This document shows positions 9,673-18,290 of a DNA stretch of 64,000 nucleotides, one piece after another. Numbering within the stretch: the first letter of the stretch is position 1; each line of letters opens with the position of its first letter. A model generated the notes under the pieces. It had not been told where the DNA came from. It saw nothing but the letters and a program-made list of their open reading frames with translations, and made no database searches. Source of the DNA: Olsenella sp. An285 (lineage in GTDB: Bacteria > Actinomycetota > Coriobacteriia > Coriobacteriales > Atopobiaceae); the NCBI RefSeq assembly GCF_002159625.1, contig NZ_NFIZ01000011.1, positions 1 through 64,000 on the forward strand, given 5' to 3'. The translations under genes were made by a program, and so were the position numbers.

Positions 9673-10497
9673 TTGAGTCACATATCCGCGGCAACAGAGA
9701 AGGTCTCGCACGTTCCCGACAACGTGTCGAAGGACCGCTTCATCCTCCAGCAGCTCGTCTCCAAGGACTTCAAGCTCCGGTACCGGCGCTCCGTGCTGGG
9801 CGTCGTCTGGAGCGTTCTCAACCCGCTGCTCATGATGATCATCATGAGCTTCGTCTTCTCGTACTTCCTCAGGAGCGCGAGCGTCCAGAACTACCCGCTC
9901 TACCTCATCGTGGGCAACATCACGTTCAGCCTCATGAACGAGGCGACCTCCGGCGGCCTGGGCTCGATCATCGGCGCCGCGCCCCTGCTCAAGAAGGTCA
10001 AGGTCGACCGCTGGGTGTTCCCCGTCCAGAAGGTCCTCTCGGCCATGATGAACTTTGGCTTCTCGCTCATCGCGGTCGTCATCGTCATGCTGTTCTTCCG
10101 CGTCATGCCCACGTGGCACCTCGTCTGGATGATTCCGGCCCTGCTCCTGCTGATGGTCTTCTGCATAGGCGTCAGCCTGCTCATCGGCGCAGCGGCAGTC
10201 TTCTTCCGCGACATGGTCCACCTCTGGAGCGTCTTCATCACCGCCTGGACCTACCTCACGCCCATCTTCTGGGACCTCTCCCTGCTCACCAACGCGGGAG
10301 CGCCGCAGATCGTCATCTGGGTGGTCAAGGCCAACCCCATGTACAACTACCTCGACATGATGCGCTGCGCCATCGTGTACCAGGCCAACCCCGGCACCAC
10401 CGTGATCCTCCTCTCGGTGCTGTGGGCCGTCATCGCCCTTGCGCTGGGCGTCTGGGTCTTCCGCAAGACCGAGCACAAGTTCATCCTCTACGTCTAG
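9673..10497 (+). CDS. ABC-2 type polysaccharide/teichoic acid exporter, membrane subunit (Wzm/TagG-like)
   Basis: This is the membrane half of a two-gene exporter for a lipid-linked cell-surface glycopolymer. The 274-residue product has a cytoplasmic N-terminus with the family motif FKLRYRRSVLGVVWSVLNPL and about six membrane helices, for example MMIIMSFVFSYFL near the start and VILLSVLWAVIALALGVWVF near the end. The start is uncertain: TTG at 9673 follows GGGAGGT at a short distance, and no ATG is near. The polymer cannot be named from sequence. Its ATPase follows after 13 bases. No glycosyltransferase gene lies in the window, so the substrate pathway is elsewhere. Confidence 0.88.
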   Translation: MSHISAATEKVSHVPDNVSKDRFILQQLVSKDFKLRYRRSVLGVVWSVLNPLLMMIIMSFVFSYFLRSASVQNYPLYLIVGNITFSLMNEATSGGLGSIIGAAPLLKKVKVDRWVFPVQKVLSAMMNFGFSLIAVVIVMLFFRVMPTWHLVWMIPALLLLMVFCIGVSLLIGAAAVFFRDMVHLWSVFITAWTYLTPIFWDLSLLTNAGAPQIVIWVVKANPMYNYLDMMRCAIVYQANPGTTVILLSVLWAVIALALGVWVFRKTEHKFILYV

Positions 10498-10510
10498 AAC
10501 GGGAGTCCCG

Positions 10511-12265
10511 ATGGAAGACACCACCGCCTCCGAGTACGCCATCGAGGTCGACGACGTCTCGATGATCTTCAACATGGCGAGCGAGCAGCTCAACAACCTC
10601 AAGGAGTACTTCATCAAGATCATGAGGCACGAGCTGTTCTTCAAGGAGTTTCGCGCCCTCAACCATGTGAGCTTCAAGATCAAGCGCGGCGAGGTCGTGG
10701 GCCTGGTGGGCACCAACGGCTCCGGCAAGTCCACGATGCTCAAGTGCATCGCAGGCGTCCTCGAGCCCTCGGAGGGCGCCATCACCGTGCGCGGAAACAT
10801 CGCCCCGCTCATCGAGCTCGGCGCGGGCTTCGACCAGGAGCTCACGGCGCGCGAGAACATCTATCTCAACGGCGCCCTTCTCGGCTACTCCCGCGAGTTC
10901 ATCGACGATCACCTCCAGGACATCATCGACTTCGCCGAGCTCGAGGACTTCATGGACATGCCCCTCAAGAACTACTCCTCGGGCATGGTCGCGCGCATCG
11001 CCTTCGCCATCGCCACGGTCACCGAGCCGGACATCCTCATCGTCGACGAGACCCTCTCCGTGGGCGACGTCTTCTTCCAGCAGAAGTGCGAGGCCCGCAT
11101 CAGGAGCTTCATCGAGTCCGGCGACGTCACCGTGCTCTTTGTCTCTCACTCCATGGCCCAGGTCGCCCGCATCTGCGACCGCGCCATCTGGATCGAGAAG
11201 GGCGAGATGCGCATGGACGGCCCCTCCAAGGAGGTCGTGGCGGAGTACGCCGCGCAGTTCGACCCCGCGCCTTCCGCGTCGGCGGGGGAGAAGGCCGTCA
11301 TCGACCGGCTCATCGCCAACACCTCCTACTCGCTCCTCTCGGCTGACGACGAGACCGGCTTCGTCCCCGAGAAGGACGAGGAGGGCCGCGAGAACCGCTT
11401 CTACGTGGCCTACACGGGAGGTCCCGTGGCCGTGCCGGGCGCCCGCTACCAGGTCCAGAAGGGCAGCACCTACTTCTACGTGCCCCTGGACCCCTCCATG
11501 TACTCGGTCGTCTACCTCAAGAACGAGGAGGGCAAGGTCGTCCGGGAGGCCGTCGACGAGGGCACCTACACGATCGAGGTCGACCTCACCGAGGCCGCGC
11601 GCTCGCGCTACCGCCTCGTGGACACCTCCTACAGCTTCACCGTCAAGCGCTGCGGGCACTACGACGACGTCGCCTCCGCCGCCTGGTACTCGGAGGCGGT
11701 CGAGCGCGCCTACAACCTCTACTACCTCTCGGACAACCCCGAGAACCTCTTCCGTCCCTACGACCCGCTTCTCAGGTGCGAGGCCCTGGGGCTCCTCCGA
11801 CGCATGACCGCGGGGCTTCTGGACGAGGGCGCAGACGCCGAGGGCGGGGATGCCGCGGCCCCCACGGGCTACGCCGACGTCAAGGGTGACGAGCCCTACT
11901 TCGACGACTTCGCCTGGGCGCAGCGCCACGGCATCGTGGGCCCGGGCGGAGAGGGCGCGCTCTTCCGCCCGGAGGACCCCACCACGCGCGAGGAGTTCGC
12001 GGTCATGCTCTCGCGCCTCGCGCGCGCCAGGGGCACCTACGTCGCCCCCGCGCTCGACGCCCTGTCCAAGGTCACGGACGTGGGCACCATCTCCGAGTCC
12101 GCGCTGACCGACGTCGCCTGGGCCGTTGCCAACGGGGTCATGGGCAACGGCGGCACGGTCAAGGGCTCCGCCGCGCTCACCCGCGCGGAGGCGGCTGCGA
12201 TGGCGGTGAACTACCAGCCCGAGTCACCGGACGGCTGCAACAGGGTCACCAGGCCGCGCGGCTGA
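10511..12265 (+). CDS. ABC exporter ATPase (Wzt/TagH-like) with three C-terminal SLH repeats
   Basis: This is the ATPase partner of the preceding permease. Residues 1-250 are a standard nucleotide-binding domain: Walker A GTNGSGKST at 67-75, signature YSSGMVAR at 155-162, Walker B DILIVDE at 174-180, and the switch His in FVSHS. Instead of a usual Wzt carbohydrate-binding domain, residues 260-380 look like a beta-rich domain. Residues 384-570 then form three S-layer homology repeats, each starting near a DV motif (YDDVASAAWYSEAVERA, YADVKGDEPYFDDFAWA, VTDVGTISESALTDVAWA) and ending in a FRP.DP..R.E-like motif or remnant of it. SLH repeats normally bind cell-wall polymers outside the cell, so their place on a cytoplasmic ATPase is unusual. 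The start ATG follows GGGAG. Confidence 0.9.
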   Translation: MEDTTASEYAIEVDDVSMIFNMASEQLNNLKEYFIKIMRHELFFKEFRALNHVSFKIKRGEVVGLVGTNGSGKSTMLKCIAGVLEPSEGAITVRGNIAPLIELGAGFDQELTARENIYLNGALLGYSREFIDDHLQDIIDFAELEDFMDMPLKNYSSGMVARIAFAIATVTEPDILIVDETLSVGDVFFQQKCEARIRSFIESGDVTVLFVSHSMAQVARICDRAIWIEKGEMRMDGPSKEVVAEYAAQFDPAPSASAGEKAVIDRLIANTSYSLLSADDETGFVPEKDEEGRENRFYVAYTGGPVAVPGARYQVQKGSTYFYVPLDPSMYSVVYLKNEEGKVVREAVDEGTYTIEVDLTEAARSRYRLVDTSYSFTVKRCGHYDDVASAAWYSEAVERAYNLYYLSDNPENLFRPYDPLLRCEALGLLRRMTAGLLDEGADAEGGDAAAPTGYADVKGDEPYFDDFAWAQRHGIVGPGGEGALFRPEDPTTREEFAVMLSRLARARGTYVAPALDALSKVTDVGTISESALTDVAWAVANGVMGNGGTVKGSAALTRAEAAAMAVNYQPESPDGCNRVTRPRG

Positions 12266-12323
12266 CGCGCTCGCGGGCGCCGGGCCCCACGCCCCTCCCG
12301 ATGGTGTAGACTGGGGATGATTT

Positions 12324-12424
12324 TTAAGCCGGTGCGAGACGCCAGCAAGGTCAGGTCCCCAGGGGGCGCTTCTCATAGCCTTATCTCGACGTCCGTGCCG
12401 GCTCGCCGGCAGGACGTCTTTTTT
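12324..12424 (+). promoter_or_regulatory. PyrR-binding leader and attenuator of the pyr operon
   Basis: The pyrR leader has a segment resembling the PyrR-binding loop (12324-12354: TTAAGCCGGTGCGAGAC, then GCCAGCAAGG). It is followed by a strong intrinsic terminator just before the pyrR start: stem GACGTCC-TGCCGG / CCGGCA-GGACGTC (12388-12418, one bulged G) and six T residues (12419-12424). GCCGGTGC (12328-12335) could pair with GTGCCGGC (12395-12402), the left arm of the terminator, to form an antiterminator. By analogy with Bacillus PyrR, UMP-bound PyrR would stabilise the upstream loop and allow termination. A possible -10 box TAGACT is at 12307-12312 without a clear -35. The pairing scheme is inference. 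Confidence 0.75.
12388..12424 (+). terminator. Attenuator terminator upstream of pyrR
   Basis: A 13-bp interrupted stem with a CTCG loop and a six-T tail ends 14 bases before the pyrR ATG. It must be bypassed for the operon to be expressed. Confidence 0.88.
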
Positions 12425-12438
12425 GAGAAGGGAGTCCC

Positions 12439-13008
12439 ATGGACCAGCCTGTGCTCAAGGCCCAGATCATGGACGGCCAGGGCATGAGCCGCGCGCTCAC
12501 CCGCATCGCCCATGAGATCATCGAGAGGAACGAGGGCGCCTCCAAGATCGCGCTCGTGGGCATCGTGCGCCGCGGCGCCGCCATCGCCCCGCTCCTCGCG
12601 AATGAGATCGAGAAGATCGAGGGCGTCCGACCGCCCGTGGGCACGCTCGACGTGAGCTTCTACCGCGACGACGTCAGCCGCAAGATCGCGCCCGTCGAGT
12701 TTGGGACGGACATCCCCTTTGGCGTGGACGACCGCGACATCGTGCTCGTGGACGACGTCCTCTACACCGGTCGCACCATCCGCGCCGCGCTCGACGCCCT
12801 CATCGACCTCGGGCGCCCCAAGACGGTGCAGCTCGCCGTCATGATCGACCGCGGGCACCGCGAGCTCCCCATCCGAGCGGACTACGTGGGCAAGAACGTC
12901 CCCTCCTCGCACGAGGAGGACGTCCGCGTGACCATCGCCCCCTACGACGAGGTCAACGCGGTCGAGATCTGGACGAGGCCCACCGAGAAGAACGGAGGCG
13001 ACCGCTAA
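12439..13008 (+). CDS. pyrR: PyrR: pyr operon RNA-binding attenuator / uracil phosphoribosyltransferase
   Basis: PyrR binds pyr leader RNA when UMP is plentiful and has secondary uracil phosphoribosyltransferase activity. The 189-residue product is a type I phosphoribosyltransferase fold with the PRPP loop VLVDDVLYTGRTIRAALDAL near residues 104-123 and the family motif GIVRRGA near 42-48. It is slightly longer than the common 178-180 residues. The ATG has GAAGGGAG upstream. It is the first gene of the pyrimidine operon and lies directly after an attenuator of the type it would control; pyrB begins two bases after its stop. Confidence 0.95.
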   Translation: MDQPVLKAQIMDGQGMSRALTRIAHEIIERNEGASKIALVGIVRRGAAIAPLLANEIEKIEGVRPPVGTLDVSFYRDDVSRKIAPVEFGTDIPFGVDDRDIVLVDDVLYTGRTIRAALDALIDLGRPKTVQLAVMIDRGHRELPIRADYVGKNVPSSHEEDVRVTIAPYDEVNAVEIWTRPTEKNGGDR

Positions 13009-13009
13009 C

Positions 13010-13945
13010 ATGCTGTCAGTAAAGCACCTCATCGACACGACGAGCCTCACCGCGGACGACATCACGCAGATCCTCGACACCGCGCGCTCGTTCTCCGAGG
13101 TCAACAAGCGCGCCATCAAGAAGGTCCCCGCGCTTCGCGGCCGCACGATCGTGAACCTGTTCCTCGAGCCGTCCACGCGCACCAAGAGCTCCTTCGAGCT
13201 CGCCGAGAAGCGCCTCTCCGCGGACAGCCTCTCCATGGGCGGCGCCACGTCCTCCGTGGTCAAGGGCGAGAGCCTGGCCGACACCATCGAGACCATCGAC
13301 GCCATGAACGTGGACATGTTCATCTGCCGCGCCAAGCTCGCCGGCACGCCGCAGAAGATCGCCGAGCACACGGACGCCATCGTCATCAACGCGGGCGACG
13401 GCAAGCACCAGCACCCCACGCAGGCGATGCTCGACCTCTACACCATCCGCGAGAACTTCGGCCACCTCGACGGCCTCAAGGTCGCCATCGTGGGCGACCT
13501 CTCCCACAGCCGCGTCTGCGGCAGCCTCGTGCCCGCGCTCAAGACCATGGGCGCCGACGTCACGCTCGTGGGACCGCCCACGTTCCAGGTGGACGACCCC
13601 GACTACTACGGTGTCCCCCAGACGGCCGACCTCGATGCCGTCATCCCCGAGATGGACGTCGTCTACATGCTGCGCGTCCAGCTCGAGCGCATGGAGGGCG
13701 CGGCCATCCCGTCCCGCCGCGAGTACAACCGCCTCTGGGGCCTGGACATGGCCCGTGTGAACCGCATGAAGCCCGAGGCCATCATCTGCCACCCCGGCCC
13801 CATGAACCGCGGCATGGAGATCAACGCGGACGTCGCGGACTGCGCCCGCTCGCGCATCCTCGACCAGGTGAACGCGGGCGTGCTCACCCGCATGGCCGAG
13901 ATGTACCTGCTTCTGGGAGGAGAGAACAATGGCGTTTCTGCTTAG
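13010..13945 (+). CDS. pyrB: Aspartate carbamoyltransferase catalytic subunit
   Basis: PyrB makes N-carbamoyl-aspartate from carbamoyl phosphate and aspartate, the committed step of pyrimidine synthesis. The 311-residue product has the carbamoyl-phosphate motif EPSTRTKSSFE near residue 54, the HPTQ motif (KHQHPTQAMLDLYT) near 138, and the aspartate-binding region MLRVQLER. It is the normal length for the catalytic chain. No pyrI regulatory gene is present, as expected for Gram-positive bacteria. pyrR ends one base upstream, and the last 17 bases overlap pyrC, whose ribosome site (GGGAGGAG) lies inside pyrB. Confidence 0.96.
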   Translation: MLSVKHLIDTTSLTADDITQILDTARSFSEVNKRAIKKVPALRGRTIVNLFLEPSTRTKSSFELAEKRLSADSLSMGGATSSVVKGESLADTIETIDAMNVDMFICRAKLAGTPQKIAEHTDAIVINAGDGKHQHPTQAMLDLYTIRENFGHLDGLKVAIVGDLSHSRVCGSLVPALKTMGADVTLVGPPTFQVDDPDYYGVPQTADLDAVIPEMDVVYMLRVQLERMEGAAIPSRREYNRLWGLDMARVNRMKPEAIICHPGPMNRGMEINADVADCARSRILDQVNAGVLTRMAEMYLLLGGENNGVSA

Positions 13946-15242
13946 GGGGGCGCACGTCGTCGACCCGCAGGTGGGGCTCGACGACGTCCGCGACGTGCTC
14001 ATCGTGGACGACAAGATCGCGGCCGTGGGGGAGGGCCTCGAGGCCCCCGAGGGGGCGTGCGTCATCGACGCCGCCGGCAAGTACCTCGTGCCCGGCCTCG
14101 TTGACATGCACGTGCACTTCCGTGACCCGGGCTTCGAGTACAAGGAGACCATCGAGACCGGCGCCCGCGCCGCCACGCACGGCGGGTTCACGGACGTCGC
14201 CACCATGCCCAACACCGACCCGGTGACCGACAACGGCGCCGAGGTCCGCTATCAGATCGACCGCTCGCGCCACGCGGGCCTCTGCCACGTGCGCCCGATC
14301 GGCGCCCTCACGGTGGGCGAGAAGGGCCAGACGCTCGCGGAGATCGGCGACATGGTGATGGAGGGCGCGGTCGCCTTCTCCGACGACGGCCACGGCGTCC
14401 AGAGCGCCGGTATGATGCGCACCTGCATGGAGTACGTCTCCCAGTTCGACAAGGTCGTCTCCGCCCACTGCGAGGTCGAGTCCCTCACCACGCACGGCGT
14501 CATCAACGAGGGCCGCGCCTCCACGCGCCTGGGCATGTTCGGCTGGCCTGCGCTCGGCGAGGAGCTCGAGATCTACCGCGACATCGAGCTCTGCCGCATG
14601 ACCGGCTGCGCCCTGCACATCGCCCACATCTCCACCGAGAAGGGCCTCGAGCTCGTGCGCGCGGCAAAGGCCGAGGGCCTGCCCGTCACCTGCGAGGTCA
14701 CCCCGCACCACCTGTTCCTGTGCGAGGACGATATCACGGACGCCTACGACACCAACCTCAAGATGAACCCGCCGCTGCGCCGCGCCTCCGACGCCGCGGC
14801 CCTGCGCGAGGGCATCCTCGACGGCTCGATCGACTGCATCGTGACCGACCACGCCCCGCACGCCCCGCACGAGAAGGACTGCGAGTGGGAGATCGCCTTC
14901 TTCGGCATCGTGGGCCTCGAGACGTCGCTGCCGCTCATGCTCACCAACCTCGTCCTGCCGGGCAAGATGAGCTGGTCTCGCCTCGTCGAGGTCATGGCCG
15001 TCAACCCGCGCCGCTGCCTGCGCCTGCCGGAGATTCGCGTCGAGGCCGGCTCCACCGCAGACCTCACCCTCATCGACCCGGCCGCCGAGGTCACGGTCTC
15101 CGCGGACTGGCTCCAGAGCCGCTCCAAGAACTCCGCGTGGCTGGGCCAGACGCTCACCGGCTGCGCGAGCCACGTCTTCGTTGCCGGTCGCCACACGCTG
15201 ACCGACGGCGTGGTGACCCCCGTCAAGAGGGTCCTGCGATGA
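13929..15242 (+). CDS. pyrC: Dihydroorotase
   Basis: PyrC cyclises carbamoyl-aspartate to dihydroorotate. The 437-residue product is a class I (PyrC/AllB-type) zinc amidohydrolase: the metal motif DMHVHFRDPG near residue 60, the histidine motifs SAHCEVES and HIAHIST, and the catalytic DHAPH near residue 311. Actinobacterial dihydroorotases are of this size. The ATG at 13929 follows GGGAGGAG and overlaps the end of pyrB. The stop overlaps the pyrK start in ATGA. Confidence 0.95.
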   Translation: MAFLLRGAHVVDPQVGLDDVRDVLIVDDKIAAVGEGLEAPEGACVIDAAGKYLVPGLVDMHVHFRDPGFEYKETIETGARAATHGGFTDVATMPNTDPVTDNGAEVRYQIDRSRHAGLCHVRPIGALTVGEKGQTLAEIGDMVMEGAVAFSDDGHGVQSAGMMRTCMEYVSQFDKVVSAHCEVESLTTHGVINEGRASTRLGMFGWPALGEELEIYRDIELCRMTGCALHIAHISTEKGLELVRAAKAEGLPVTCEVTPHHLFLCEDDITDAYDTNLKMNPPLRRASDAAALREGILDGSIDCIVTDHAPHAPHEKDCEWEIAFFGIVGLETSLPLMLTNLVLPGKMSWSRLVEVMAVNPRRCLRLPEIRVEAGSTADLTLIDPAAEVTVSADWLQSRSKNSAWLGQTLTGCASHVFVAGRHTLTDGVVTPVKRVLR

Positions 15243-16030
15243 CCGCGGACAAGACCGGGCTCTGCGAGTTCACCGTCGTCTCCAACGAGGCCGTCGCCGA
15301 CGGCCTCATGAGAATCGTCCTCTCCGCGCCCGACGTGGCCTTCAGGATGCAGGCGGGACAGTTCCTCAACCTCGCGGTTCCCGGCGACGCGAGCCAGATC
15401 CTCAGGATCCCGCTGTCCTTCTCGCACGCCGACGCCAAGGCAGGGACGGTCGAGATCGTCTACGCCGTGGTGGGTGACGGCACGAGGAGGCTCTCCCGTA
15501 TGGCCCCCGGCGACGCCTCCACCGTCGTTGCCCCCTGTGGAAACCCCTGGCCCCTCGTCGAGGGTGCCCGGCGCGCCTGCGTGGTCGCCGGCGGCGTGGG
15601 CATCACGCCCGTCGTGGCCTGCGCCCGCATGCTCGCGGAGGCCGACGTTGCCTTCGACGCCGTCGTGGGCGCCCAGACCTCGTCTCGCCTCTGGGGCACG
15701 GACGTGCTCGAGGAGCTTGGGGCCGGGCGCGTGGCGGTGACCACGGACGACGGCTCCGCCGGTCGGGCCGGCTTCACCACGGACGCCCTGGCGGAGCTTC
15801 TAGCCGAGGGCGGCTACGACGTCGTGTACACCTGCGGGCCCGAGGTCATGATGGCCGGCGTCGCGCGCATCTGCCGCGAGGCCGGCGTCGCCTGCCGCGT
15901 CTCCATGGAGCGCATGATGTGCTGCGGCTTTGGTGCGTGCGGCACCTGCAACGTGGCCATGGCAGACGGCACCTACAAGTCCTGCTGCAAGGACGGCCCG
16001 GTCTTCGACGCCGAGGAGGTGGCGTGGTAA
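15239..16030 (+). CDS. pyrK: Dihydroorotate dehydrogenase electron-transfer subunit (iron-sulfur flavoprotein)
   Basis: PyrK carries FAD and a [2Fe-2S] cluster and passes electrons from PyrD to NAD+. The 263-residue product has a ferredoxin-reductase fold: an FAD-binding barrel with IPLSFS, a nucleotide-binding part with GGVGITPVV, and a C-terminal cluster motif with Cys in CCGFGACGTCNV and a further Cys in KSCCKDG. The start overlaps the pyrC stop by four bases (ATGA), and the stop overlaps the pyrD start by one base (TAATG). Together with pyrD this indicates the NAD-dependent class 1B enzyme, which suits an anaerobe that does not use quinone or oxygen for this step. Confidence 0.93.
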   Translation: MTADKTGLCEFTVVSNEAVADGLMRIVLSAPDVAFRMQAGQFLNLAVPGDASQILRIPLSFSHADAKAGTVEIVYAVVGDGTRRLSRMAPGDASTVVAPCGNPWPLVEGARRACVVAGGVGITPVVACARMLAEADVAFDAVVGAQTSSRLWGTDVLEELGAGRVAVTTDDGSAGRAGFTTDALAELLAEGGYDVVYTCGPEVMMAGVARICREAGVACRVSMERMMCCGFGACGTCNVAMADGTYKSCCKDGPVFDAEEVAW

Positions 16031-16959
16031 TGGGTCAGACGAACGTGAGCATGGCCGTCGACCTGGGCGGCGTGCGCATGCAGAACCCCGTGAACACGGC
16101 CTCCGGCACCTTCGCCTTTGGCTCGGTCTTCGAGGGCTTCTTCGACGTGGCGTGCCTGGGCGCGATCACGCTCAAGGGGTGCTCGGCCGAGCCCTGGCCC
16201 GGAAACCCCGCGCCGCGCATGTGCGAGGTGCCGAGCGGCATGATGAACACCGTGGGCCTCGCCAACCCGGGCGTGGCCGGCATGGTGGAGCAGTACGGCG
16301 AGTACCTCGCCGGGCTCGAGGGACGCGGATGCCGCGTCATCGTGCAGGCCGCCGGCCACTCCGTGGAGGAGTATGTCGCGGCAGTCGAGCTCATCGAGGA
16401 GCTCTGCCCCTGGGCGAGCGGCGTGGAGATGAACATCTCCTGCCCCAACATCGCCCGCGGCGGCGCCCTCGTGGGTGGCACGCCGGAGAGCGCGGCCGAG
16501 GTCGTGCGCGCGGTGCGCCCGCGCGTGCGCCGACCGCTCCTGGTGAAGATGGCCCCGGTGCGCGTGCCGGAGATCGCCCGCGCGTGCGAGGCCGAGGGCG
16601 CCGACGCCCTCTCGCTCATCAATACCATCAACGGCATGTCCATTGACGTCCGCACCCGCAGGAGCCGCCTCTCCAAGCCCACGGGCGGCGTGTCCGGCCC
16701 CGCCATCCACGCCATCGCCGTGCGCATGGTCTGGGAGGCCGCCCAGGCCGTCAAGATCCCGATCAACGGCATGGGCGGCATCGCCACCTGGCGCGACGCC
16801 GCCGAGATGATCCTCGCCGGCGCCACCTCGGTCACGGTGGGCACCGCCAACTTCTACGATCCCACCTGCGCGACCGACATCGTGGACGGCCTTGCCGCCT
16901 GGGCGGCCGAGCAGGGCGCATCCGACATCAACGAGCTGATTGGAGCCTTCGAATGCTGA
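16030..16959 (+). CDS. pyrD: Dihydroorotate dehydrogenase, NAD-dependent catalytic subunit (class 1B)
   Basis: PyrD oxidises dihydroorotate to orotate with FMN. The 309-residue product is a TIM barrel with NTASGTFAFG near the start, the catalytic loop NISCPNI with Cys as the active-site base (typical of class 1 enzymes), and C-terminal FMN phosphate-binding GMGGI and GTANF motifs. The ATG at 16030 shares its first base with the pyrK stop, and GAGGAGGTGG lies upstream. The last 7 bases overlap pyrF. Confidence 0.95.
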   Translation: MGQTNVSMAVDLGGVRMQNPVNTASGTFAFGSVFEGFFDVACLGAITLKGCSAEPWPGNPAPRMCEVPSGMMNTVGLANPGVAGMVEQYGEYLAGLEGRGCRVIVQAAGHSVEEYVAAVELIEELCPWASGVEMNISCPNIARGGALVGGTPESAAEVVRAVRPRVRRPLLVKMAPVRVPEIARACEAEGADALSLINTINGMSIDVRTRRSRLSKPTGGVSGPAIHAIAVRMVWEAAQAVKIPINGMGGIATWRDAAEMILAGATSVTVGTANFYDPTCATDIVDGLAAWAAEQGASDINELIGAFEC

Positions 16960-17675
16960 CGTACGAACAGGCAAGCGACAAGGTCATCATCGCGCTGGAC
17001 TGCTCAAAGGAGCGCGCGTTCGAGCTTGCGGACATGCTCGCCGGCAAGGCCACGTGGGTCAAGGTGGGCATGACGCTCTTCTACGCGGAGGGCCCCGCCA
17101 TCGTGGACGCCATGCGCGAGCGCGGGCTGCGCGTCTTTCTCGACCTCAAGGTCCACGACATCCCGTTCCAGGTGCAGGGCGCCGTTCGCGCCGCCTCGCT
17201 CACGGGCGCGGACATCCTCTCCATCCACGGCCTCGGCAGCTCCGCGATGATCGCCGCGGCGCGCAAGGGCGCCGAGGAGGCGGCTGAGCAGCGCGGCGGC
17301 GACCGCACGCGCCTCGTCGCCATCTCCGTGCTCACGAGCATGGACCAGGCGGCGCTCGCTGAGATCGGCGTGGAGTCGCCGATCGCCGAGGAGGTGGCGC
17401 GCCTCGCGAGCCTCAGCTACGGCTCCGGCGCCGACGGCATCGTCTGCTCCCCGCAGGAGGCCGCCGAGATGCGCGCGCTTCTCGGCCCGGACGCTCTGAT
17501 CGTCACGCCGGGCGTGCGCCCCGCGGGCGCCGAGGTGGGCGACCAGAAGCGCATCGCCACGCCGGCGGCTGCCATCGAGGCCGGTGCGTCCAAGCTGGTC
17601 ATCGGCCGTCCGATCACGGGCGCCGACGACCCCGTCGCCGCGTTCGACGCCATCTGCGCCGAGCTCATGGCCTAG
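16953..17675 (+). CDS. pyrF: Orotidine 5'-phosphate decarboxylase
   Basis: PyrF converts OMP to UMP, the last step of the pathway. The 240-residue product has the catalytic motif DLKVHDIPFQV (Asp-x-Lys-x-x-Asp) near residue 64, the phosphate-binding region TPGVRPAG, and the C-terminal IGRPIT motif, typical of the pyrF group 1 family. It is the last gene of the operon and overlaps pyrD by 7 bases. pyrE (orotate phosphoribosyltransferase) and carAB are not in the window, so OMP formation needs a gene elsewhere. A terminator follows at 17727. Confidence 0.95.
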   Translation: MLTYEQASDKVIIALDCSKERAFELADMLAGKATWVKVGMTLFYAEGPAIVDAMRERGLRVFLDLKVHDIPFQVQGAVRAASLTGADILSIHGLGSSAMIAAARKGAEEAAEQRGGDRTRLVAISVLTSMDQAALAEIGVESPIAEEVARLASLSYGSGADGIVCSPQEAAEMRALLGPDALIVTPGVRPAGAEVGDQKRIATPAAAIEAGASKLVIGRPITGADDPVAAFDAICAELMA

Positions 17676-17726
17676 GCGTCCTCTTGCGACCCGCGGGCCA
17701 TCCCGTTGGGGAAAGGTGCGTCAAAG

Positions 17727-17758
17727 CGACGCCTCCTACTATGGGGGCGTCGTTTTTT
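17727..17758 (+). terminator. Intrinsic terminator after pyrF
   Basis: The stem CGACGCC/GGCGTCG encloses a CTCC..GGG extension and is followed by six T residues, 51 bases after the pyrF stop. It closes the pyr operon. Confidence 0.9.
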
Positions 17759-17980
17759 CGCACGTCAGAGACGGTGTAGCTCCCAGGTGCGACACGGGCG
17801 CGGAATCTTGTGCGCGCGATGCCGCAGCTTCTCTACCTGCGCCGTTATGTGGAGGATTGCCTCTGAGCTGCACCTTTGGTGAAGAGGTATTGCAAAACAT
17901 GAGCTAAATGGGCAAACTAGGTTCTTGCGAAGCCGCTCTGACAGGCTCAGACGGCTCAAGAGATTGAATTGGAGGATCAC
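17759..17980 (+). promoter_or_regulatory. Leader region of mihF with a stem-loop near the ribosome site
   Basis: This gap should contain the mihF promoter. TTGCAA (17890-17895) with CAAACT 17 bases downstream is a weak candidate. Just before the ribosome site, AGCCGCTCTGA (17931-17941) pairs with TCAGACGGCT (17947-17956), a 10-bp stem with one bulge. It could be in the leader RNA and affect translation or stability. The ribosome site is TTGGAGG (17969-17975). Confidence 0.4.
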
Positions 17981-18289
17981 ATGGCTCTACCTCAGCTTAC
18001 CGACGAGCAGCGCAAGGCCGCCCTCGAGAAGGCCGCCCAGGCCCGCCACGAGCGTGCCGAGCTGCGCGAGAAGATCAAGAGCGGTAAGGTCACCCTCGAG
18101 GACGTCCTCGAGTCCGACGACCCCATCGCCAGCCGCATGAAGGTCTCCACCCTCATCGAGTCCCTTCCCGGCTACGGCAAGGCCAAGGCCGCCAAGATCA
18201 TGGACGAGCTGGGCATTTCCGCCACCCGTCGCGTCAAGGGCCTGGGCGCCCGTCAGCGCGAGCAGCTCGTCGAGGCCCTCTCCAAGTAA
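17981..18289 (+). CDS. mihF: Integration host factor, actinobacterial type (mIHF)
   Basis: mIHF is a small nucleoid protein of actinobacteria, unrelated to E. coli IHF, that binds DNA and supports phage integration and chromosome organisation. The 102-residue product has a basic helical N-terminus (TDEQRKAALEKAAQARHERAELR) followed by an S13-like helix-two-turn-helix region (LIESLPGYGKAKAAKIMDELGI, then RVKGLGARQREQL). The gene order mihF-gmk-rpoZ is the actinobacterial arrangement. The ATG at 17981 is chosen because TTGGAGG lies 5 bases before it. Confidence 0.92.
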   Translation: MALPQLTDEQRKAALEKAAQARHERAELREKIKSGKVTLEDVLESDDPIASRMKVSTLIESLPGYGKAKAAKIMDELGISATRRVKGLGARQREQLVEALSK

Positions 18290-18290
18290 G

